Shown in pieces: positions 1 to 7,575 of a stretch of DNA of 7,575 nucleotides; position 1 is the stretch's first letter; the number at the start of each line of letters is the position of its first letter. This stretch comes from Anaerolineae bacterium (GTDB lineage Bacteria; Chloroflexota; Anaerolineae; Anaerolineales; UBA11858). Below the pieces are notes generated by a model. That model was not told where the DNA came from. It worked only from the letters and a program-made list of their open reading frames with translations, and did not search any database. Location: positions 1 to 7,575 of the forward strand of contig RFKO01000308.1 in assembly GCA_003694235.1 (NCBI GenBank), read 5' to 3'. The translations under genes and the position numbers were made by a program.

Positions 1-54
1 CTCAACCTTGGGGAAGGTGCGGTAGAACGAGGCGGCAGTTGGAGATGGGTTCAT
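1..54 (-). CDS. Probable adenosine deaminase, N-terminal fragment (cut by window edge)
   Basis: Only 18 codons are visible, reading MNPSPTAASFYRTFPKVE, and the gene continues beyond position 1. Adenosine deaminase family proteins (purine salvage, adenosine to inosine plus ammonia, cytoplasmic) typically begin with a short leader followed by LPKVELHxHLEG, in which HxH binds the catalytic zinc. Here the window stops exactly at PKVE, so the diagnostic histidines are not seen and the call is inferred from the leader alone. The ATG lies three bases after the secA stop (TAA-ACC-ATG), and I see no Shine-Dalgarno sequence in the arginine-codon run before it. It is therefore probably co-transcribed with secA and translated by coupling or reinitiation. 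An unrelated protein with a similar N-terminus cannot be excluded. Confidence 0.55.
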   Translation of the reverse strand, partial: MNPSPTAASFYRTFPKVE

Positions 55-57
55 GGT

Positions 58-4227
<4,170 letters not shown>

Positions 4228-4238
4228 GAACGCTGTCG

Positions 4239-4242
4239 CTCC
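4239..4242 (-). promoter_or_regulatory. Shine-Dalgarno site of secA
   Basis: On the minus strand GGAG lies 11 bases before the secA ATG. The spacing is longer than the usual 5-9 bases, which suggests moderate initiation strength, but no other start codon nearby gives a better fit to the SecA N-terminus. Confidence 0.5.
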
Positions 4243-4260
4243 GTGTGTTTTGAAGGTGAT

Positions 4261-4275
4261 GAGCCGCGCGGGCTC
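4261..4275 (-). other. Short GC-rich hairpin at the 5' end of the secA transcript
   Basis: GAGCC and GGCTC form a 5-bp stem around a 5-base loop (CGCGC on the minus strand). Given the promoter at 4282-4310, transcription should start close to 4275, so this hairpin would sit at or very near the 5' end of the secA mRNA, roughly 35 bases before the start codon and clear of the ribosome site. A 5'-terminal stem commonly protects mRNA from decay; that role is inferred here. Confidence 0.3.
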
Positions 4276-4281
4276 GGAGCG

Positions 4282-4310
4282 ATTATAGCATTATTCAGCC
4301 GGTATGTCAG
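4282..4310 (-). promoter_or_regulatory. Sigma-70-type promoter of secA
   Basis: Reading the minus strand, a -35 box CTGACA (4310-4305, one mismatch to TTGACA) is followed by a 17-bp spacer and a perfect -10 box TATAAT (4287-4282). TGC directly precedes the -10 box, giving the extended -10 TGnTATAAT. This is a near-ideal housekeeping promoter, fitting the constitutive need for SecA. The predicted start is near 4275, giving a leader of about 48 bases. Confidence 0.8.
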
Positions 4311-4319
4311 AATCATGGT

Positions 4320-4353
4320 GCGGGGCCCCCGCCCCCGCGCCTCAGCCTGCGGG
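4320..4353. repeat. GC-rich inverted repeats in the divergent intergenic region
   Basis: Two overlapping-scale inverted repeats lie side by side. One is GCGGGG/CCCCGC around a single C (4320-4332). The other is CCCGC (4334-4338) pairing with GCGGG (4349-4353) across a 10-base loop. They directly abut the A/T-richer twin palindromes at 4354-4388, so the whole 4320-4388 stretch could be one structured element. Neither hairpin is followed by a T-run on either strand, so they do not look like intrinsic terminators. Function unknown. Confidence 0.4.
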
Positions 4354-4388
4354 CAGAAGTTCAACTTCTGGGAGAAGTTGAACTTCTC
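4354..4388. repeat. Twin near-palindromes between the two divergent promoters
   Basis: Two 17-base odd-centred palindromes stand side by side: CAGAAGTTCAACTTCTG (4354-4370, centre C4362) and GAGAAGTTGAACTTCTC (4372-4388, centre G4380), with one G between. Each has perfect 8-bp arms. Because the centre bases are complementary, the pair also forms one larger inverted repeat of 15-bp arms (4355-4369 and 4373-4387) around GGG. The centres are 18 bp apart. The sequence lies about 12 bp upstream of the rightward -35 box and some 80 bp upstream of the secA start, with no T-run on either side. Candidate readings are a double operator for a dimeric repressor or activator, or a copy of a dispersed palindromic repeat. 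The sequence alone does not decide. Confidence 0.8.
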
Positions 4389-4400
4389 ACGTCTGCACAC

Positions 4401-4430
4401 TTCGCTGCCAATCCGTTTTTGCAGTAGAAT
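4401..4430 (+). promoter_or_regulatory. Possible promoter of the helicase gene
   Basis: A -10-like TAGAAT (4425-4430, one mismatch) is preceded at 18 bp by TTCGCT (4401-4406), a poor -35 box. Transcription would start near 4437 and leave a leader of about 25 bases. A weak -35 with palindromes just upstream would suit an activator-dependent or controlled promoter, but this is inference. Confidence 0.4.
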
Positions 4431-4450
4431 CGAACTGCTTCCGCTGTCCA

Positions 4451-4456
4451 GAGAGG
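4451..4456 (+). promoter_or_regulatory. Shine-Dalgarno site of the helicase gene
   Basis: GAGAGG lies five bases before the ATG at 4462. It decides the start: the reading frame stays open for 475 codons further upstream, antisense to secA, and an in-frame ATG at 4315 exists, but only 4462 combines a ribosome site, a plausible promoter just upstream and the helicase N-terminal motif shortly downstream. Confidence 0.65.
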
Positions 4457-4461
4457 CCATC

Positions 4462-7452
4462 ATGCTGTTCGACGAGCTTGCTTTCCAATACCCCTTCCGC
4501 AAATACCAGCGGATGATTCTCGATACCATCGTCCCCGAGAACGCCGATAACAAATACCATCTGGTCGCGCCGCCGGGTTCGGGCAAGACCATCATCGGGC
4601 TGGAACTCATCCGCCGCTTCGACCAACCGGCGGTGGTGTTCGCGCCCACCACCACCATCCAGCTGCAATGGCAGGAAAAAGTGGGCATGTTCACCACCGA
4701 CCCTGCCGCCGTCGCCCGCCTGACGAGCACCGACCCGCGCAGCCTGCGCCCGATCAACATTTTCACCTATCAATTGATCTCCGCTCCCGAGGCATCCCAA
4801 AAGCGCCTGCACGCCATCGCCGAGAAGATGTGGGTGGAAGACCTGCTGCTGGAGGGCCAGGCCGCCGACGAGCAGGCCGCCCGGCAGCGTTTGGAGGACA
4901 TCCGCCGCAAGAACCCGGCGCGCTACCGCCGCGAGCGCAGCCGCCGCGCGGCCAGAGCCAAGCGCAAATTGCTGCGCGACCCCCACGTGGACATCGCCGG
5001 CCTGCTGCACCCCAACGCCCGCCGCCTGATAGACGACCTGGTGGCCTATGGCGTGCGCACGGTGGTGCTGGACGAGTGCCACCATCTGCTGGATTACTGG
5101 GCGATTGTGCTGCGCTACCTGATCCGCCGCGTCGAGAACCCGCGCGTCATCGGCCTGACCGCCACGCTGCCCAGCCCGGAGGGGGATGACGAATTCGAGA
5201 ACTACGACGCGCTGCTGGGCGAAGTGGATTTCGAGGTCCCCGCGCCGGCGGTGGTCAAGGAAGGCGATCTGGCCCCTTACCGCGACCTGGCGGTGTTCGT
5301 GCGCCCCACACAGCAGGAGCGCGAGTACCTGCGCCACATCGCCGAGAATTTCGCCGCCGCGATGCGCGACCTCACCGCGCGCCCTGCTTTCCGTTCCTGG
5401 CTGGAAGATTTTCTGCTGCACCCCCAAACGGCGGACGGCAAGCCACTGCCCTGGGAGGAACTCTGGCGACGCTACCCGCTGCTGGCCGTGGCCGGTTTCC
5501 GCTACCTGCGCGCCGAAGGCTGGCAGCCGCCCGCGGATTTGCCGCTCCCGCTGGAGACCACCGCCCCGCTGCAAGTGCAAGACTGGATGCAGTTGGTGGA
5601 ACGCTACGGCCTGGACGTGCTCGCCCTCAGCGAGGACCCCGCCGACCACGATCTGCTCAAGCGCCTGCGCCAGGTGCTGTACGGCTACGGCTTCACGCTC
5701 ACCGAGCGCGGCCTGCGCCAGAGCCGCTCGGCGGGCGATATGGTGCTTGCCTTCTCGGAGAGCAAAGACCACGCCGTGGCCGCCATTCTGGAGCGGGAGC
5801 AGCGGGCGTTGGGGGAGCGGCTGCGGGCGGTGGTGGTAACGGATTTCGAGCGCCTGAACAGCGGCGCACAACGGTTGAAGGGTGTGCTCGCCCGCGATGC
5901 CGGCAGTGCTTGGCGTCTGTTCGCTCACCTGGCGCGCCAGCCCCATTTGGTGCCGCTCAATCCGGTGCTGGTGACGGGTCGCACGGTGCGCTGCGCCCTG
6001 CCCAACGCCGAAGCGCTGGTGACGGCGCTGAACGCCCGCCTGGAAGCCGCGGGCGCATCCTTGCGCTGTCAGGCGCGCCCACTGGATGAAGCCGCCGCCG
6101 AGATCGTCGGCCAGGGGAAGGGCTGGACGCCGCGGGTGTACGTCCCCCTGCTCACCGACCTGTTCGAGGAGGGGGTAATCCGTTGTCTGGTGGGCACGCG
6201 CGGCATCCTGGGCGAGGGCTGGGACGCGGTCAAACTCAACACGCTGATTGACCTGACCAGCGTGACCACCTCCACCGCGGTGCAGCAGTTGCGCGGCCGT
6301 TCGTTGCGCAAAGACCCGGACTGGCCGCACAAGGTGGCGCACAATTGGGATGTGGTCTGCGTGACGGATGAGTTCGAGCGCGGCGACCGGGATTTCCAGC
6401 GCTTCTTGCGCCGTCACAGCCGCTATTGGGGGCTGATGCTGTTCCCGCGCACTTCCGCCGGGGCGCTCACCAACCCGTTACAGGGGCGGGTGGTCAAGGG
6501 ATGGCCGCACGTCTTCCCGCTGCTGTTCGACTGGTTGAGCAGCCCGCTGGGCCTGCGAAAGTTCTCCGGGCTGGGGCGGGTCAACCGATACATGCTGCGC
6601 GCCGCAAAGGAACGGGAATGGGTGTACCGGATGTGGCGTGTGGGCGAGGAGTACAGCAATTTCAGTTACCGCGCCACCCAACTGCAGGTGGCCGATTTGA
6701 AAATCCGCACCGTGTACACCCTGAACGACACGGTCAAAGGAGTGGTCCGGCATCTGCTCGCGGGGCTGTTGAGCGCCTATGTTTTCGTCATCTACCTGGA
6801 ATTTGCCAACGGCCTGCACACGCTGGCGCTCGATTGGGAAAGCGCGCTGTGGATTCTGGTCGCCATCCCGCTGGCCGGGGCGCTGTTGTTCAACCTGCGG
6901 GGGCTGCGCCGCGCCTTCCGCACCCTCTTCGCCCGTCAGCCGCCCGATGCCATCCTGCGCGACGTGGCGCTGGCGGTGCTGGCCGCTCTGCGCGAGAGCG
7001 GGCAGGTCAGCCGCCATTTGCAGGATGACTTCATCCGCGTCTACGAGACGGCGGATTACGCCTATCAGGTACTGGTGGACTACGCCTCGCCCGAGGATTC
7101 CGACCGCTTTGCCCGCGCGGTGGAGCAGGTGTTCGCCCCGATTTACGACCAGCGTTATTTGATTCTGCGCACCGACCGGCGGCTGCCATCTTTTTTGCTG
7201 CGCCCCTTCTGGTGGATGATGCGCTGGCTGGTGCACCGCGGCGGCGACTATCCTCCAGCCTATTACCCCGTGCCCGATGCGCTCGCCCGCCGCAAAGAGC
7301 TGGCGCTGACCTTCGCCCGCTACTGGCGCCAATACGTCGGCGGCGGCGAGCTGGTGTTCACCCGCAGCGACGCCGGCCGGGCGATTCTGCTGCGCGCCCG
7401 CGCCCAACGCCGCCCGCAGACGAAGCAAATGGCGTTCGAGTTTTGGAGGTAG
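4462..7452 (+). CDS. SF2 DEAD/DEAH-type helicase with C-terminal membrane hairpin
   Basis: A 996-residue superfamily 2 helicase/ATPase of the ResIII/XPB-like type. RecA lobe 1 shows FRKYQRMIL (12-20), Walker A APPGSGKT (36-43), motif Ia VVFAPTTTIQLQWQEK (58-73), motif II DECH (204-207) and motif III TATLP (233-237). Lobe 2 shows VLAFSESKDHA (428-438), motif V GTRGILGEGWDA (578-589) and motif VI QQLRGRSLR (608-616). All catalytic residues are intact. Three inserts interrupt the core: a very basic stretch within 108-200 (dense Arg/Lys at 148-172), about 185 residues between the lobes (240-425), and about 105 residues inside lobe 2 (464-570). After the core come WRVGEEYSNF (725-734) and two hydrophobic segments (about 764-782 and 795-812) separated by a short acidic loop, with Arg clustered after the second (813-820). 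This predicts a membrane hairpin with both ends cytoplasmic. A soluble C-terminal domain follows (about 825-996, core YAYQVLVDYASPEDSDRFA) with a tryptophan-rich segment at 911-924. I recall a similar helicase plus C-terminal domain in Actinomycetota annotated only as helicase. The substrate is unknown. The gene appears monocistronic. Confidence 0.92.
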   Translation: MLFDELAFQYPFRKYQRMILDTIVPENADNKYHLVAPPGSGKTIIGLELIRRFDQPAVVFAPTTTIQLQWQEKVGMFTTDPAAVARLTSTDPRSLRPINIFTYQLISAPEASQKRLHAIAEKMWVEDLLLEGQAADEQAARQRLEDIRRKNPARYRRERSRRAARAKRKLLRDPHVDIAGLLHPNARRLIDDLVAYGVRTVVLDECHHLLDYWAIVLRYLIRRVENPRVIGLTATLPSPEGDDEFENYDALLGEVDFEVPAPAVVKEGDLAPYRDLAVFVRPTQQEREYLRHIAENFAAAMRDLTARPAFRSWLEDFLLHPQTADGKPLPWEELWRRYPLLAVAGFRYLRAEGWQPPADLPLPLETTAPLQVQDWMQLVERYGLDVLALSEDPADHDLLKRLRQVLYGYGFTLTERGLRQSRSAGDMVLAFSESKDHAVAAILEREQRALGERLRAVVVTDFERLNSGAQRLKGVLARDAGSAWRLFAHLARQPHLVPLNPVLVTGRTVRCALPNAEALVTALNARLEAAGASLRCQARPLDEAAAEIVGQGKGWTPRVYVPLLTDLFEEGVIRCLVGTRGILGEGWDAVKLNTLIDLTSVTTSTAVQQLRGRSLRKDPDWPHKVAHNWDVVCVTDEFERGDRDFQRFLRRHSRYWGLMLFPRTSAGALTNPLQGRVVKGWPHVFPLLFDWLSSPLGLRKFSGLGRVNRYMLRAAKEREWVYRMWRVGEEYSNFSYRATQLQVADLKIRTVYTLNDTVKGVVRHLLAGLLSAYVFVIYLEFANGLHTLALDWESALWILVAIPLAGALLFNLRGLRRAFRTLFARQPPDAILRDVALAVLAALRESGQVSRHLQDDFIRVYETADYAYQVLVDYASPEDSDRFARAVEQVFAPIYDQRYLILRTDRRLPSFLLRPFWWMMRWLVHRGGDYPPAYYPVPDALARRKELALTFARYWRQYVGGGELVFTRSDAGRAILLRARAQRRPQTKQMAFEFWR

Positions 7453-7489
7453 GGAGCAGGGATCGGGGATCAGGAATCAGGAATCAGGG
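7451..7489. repeat. 7-bp tandem repeat array (consensus AGGRATC)
   Basis: Five and a half heptamers are in register: AGGGAGC (7451), AGGGATC (7458), GGGGATC (7465), AGGAATC (7472), AGGAATC (7479), then AGGG (7486-7489). The array begins inside the helicase stop codon TAG (7450-7452), and the stop of the convergent reading frame (TGA on the minus strand, 7479-7477) falls within it. It resembles the short tandem heptanucleotide repeats found between genes in cyanobacteria and other bacteria, which expand and shrink by slippage. Confidence 0.75.
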
Positions 7490-7575
7490 CGGCAGGGGTG
7501 GTCGGGGTCGGGGTCTTTGGGGGGCATGCCTTCGGTGCCGGGGCCGTACTCGCACACCGCCCGCCAGGGGACGTA
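7477..7575 (-). CDS. Unidentified protein, C-terminal fragment (cut by window edge)
   Basis: Reading leftward from the window edge, 32 codons are open up to a TGA in the heptamer array. The peptide contains VPWRAVCEYGPGTEG, followed by a Pro/Asp-rich end (MPPKDPDPDHPC). About 28 of 32 codons end in G or C, matching the codon habits of a GC-rich genome and favouring this frame over the two others, which are also open for about 30 codons and give Ala/Pro- or Arg/Pro-rich peptides. The gene would converge on the helicase gene, with 24 bases between stop codons. I do not recognise the family. The fragment is short enough that the frame could be chance. Confidence 0.4.
   Translation of the reverse strand, partial: YVPWRAVCEYGPGTEGMPPKDPDPDHPCRPDS
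7495..7524 (+). other. Possible G-quadruplex-forming G-tract cluster
   Basis: Four plus-strand G runs (4, 4, 4 and 6 bases, at 7495, 7504, 7510 and 7519) are separated by loops of 5, 2 and 5 bases, fitting the usual G-quadruplex pattern. On the minus strand these are C-rich Pro/Asp codons of the putative convergent gene, so codon bias may be the whole explanation. An RNA reading through the helicase stop would contain the G-rich version. Confidence 0.4.

Noticed and set aside
4354..4388. Twin palindromes as a bidirectional intrinsic terminator
   Set aside because: No T-run follows the stem on either strand, and the site lies upstream of both genes, not after a gene end.
4354..4388. Palindromes as a CRISPR repeat or LexA box
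   Set aside because: There are only two adjacent units with one base between them, so no spacers; and the GTTnAAC core does not match the Gram-positive GAAC-N4-GTTC or E. coli CTG-N10-CAG SOS operators.
4315..4461. Alternative helicase start at the in-frame ATG 4315
   Set aside because: It would add 49 residues translated through the palindromes (giving a repeated KFNF/KLNF peptide), has no ribosome site, and lies upstream of the likely promoter.
4387..6417. Long open frame on the minus strand opposite the helicase gene (676 codons)
   Set aside because: Low-complexity Gln/His/Arg/Ala composition with no recognisable motif; it mirrors the GC-rich codon pattern of the helicase gene.
4462..7452. 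Helicase as part of a restriction or phage-defence system
   Set aside because: The ResIII-like core fits, but no nuclease or methyltransferase domain is visible, the gene has no co-directional partner in the window, and its neighbour is housekeeping secA. Without wider context the claim is unsupported.

Overview
The window looks like ordinary chromosomal DNA from a GC-rich bacterium. The best guess is a member of the Chloroflexota (Anaerolineae-like). This rests on an unusually long, insertion-rich SecA and on a helicase of a type I associate with Chloroflexota and Actinomycetota. The assignment is inference; no rRNA or other marker is present.

Layout, left to right. Positions 1-54 (minus) hold the first 18 codons of a gene starting three bases after the secA stop; its N-terminus ends in FPKVE, just where adenosine deaminases place their metal-binding HxH motif. 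Positions 58-4227 (minus) hold secA, the ATPase motor of the Sec protein-export pathway. It is 1389 residues long instead of the usual 800-900, has several lineage-type insertions, and ends in a seven-arginine tail instead of the zinc-binding tail. Positions 4228-4461 form a divergent intergenic region with a near-consensus promoter for secA, a weaker promoter for the rightward gene, and between them a cluster of inverted repeats including two back-to-back 17-base near-palindromes. Positions 4462-7452 (plus) encode a 996-residue SF2 helicase/ATPase whose C-terminal third contains a predicted two-helix membrane hairpin. Positions 7451-7489 are a 7-bp tandem repeat array that supplies the helicase stop codon and probably that of a convergent gene, whose last 32 codons (minus strand) run to the window edge.

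The functional story is two divergent units. One is a leftward secA plus probable adenosine deaminase operon. The other is an apparently monocistronic rightward helicase gene that probably ends facing a convergent gene. Nothing links the helicase to SecA beyond the shared intergenic region. The most interesting item is the membrane-anchored helicase; the next are the twin palindromes in the shared promoter region and the expanded SecA. I see no mobile element, CRISPR array, tRNA or rRNA.
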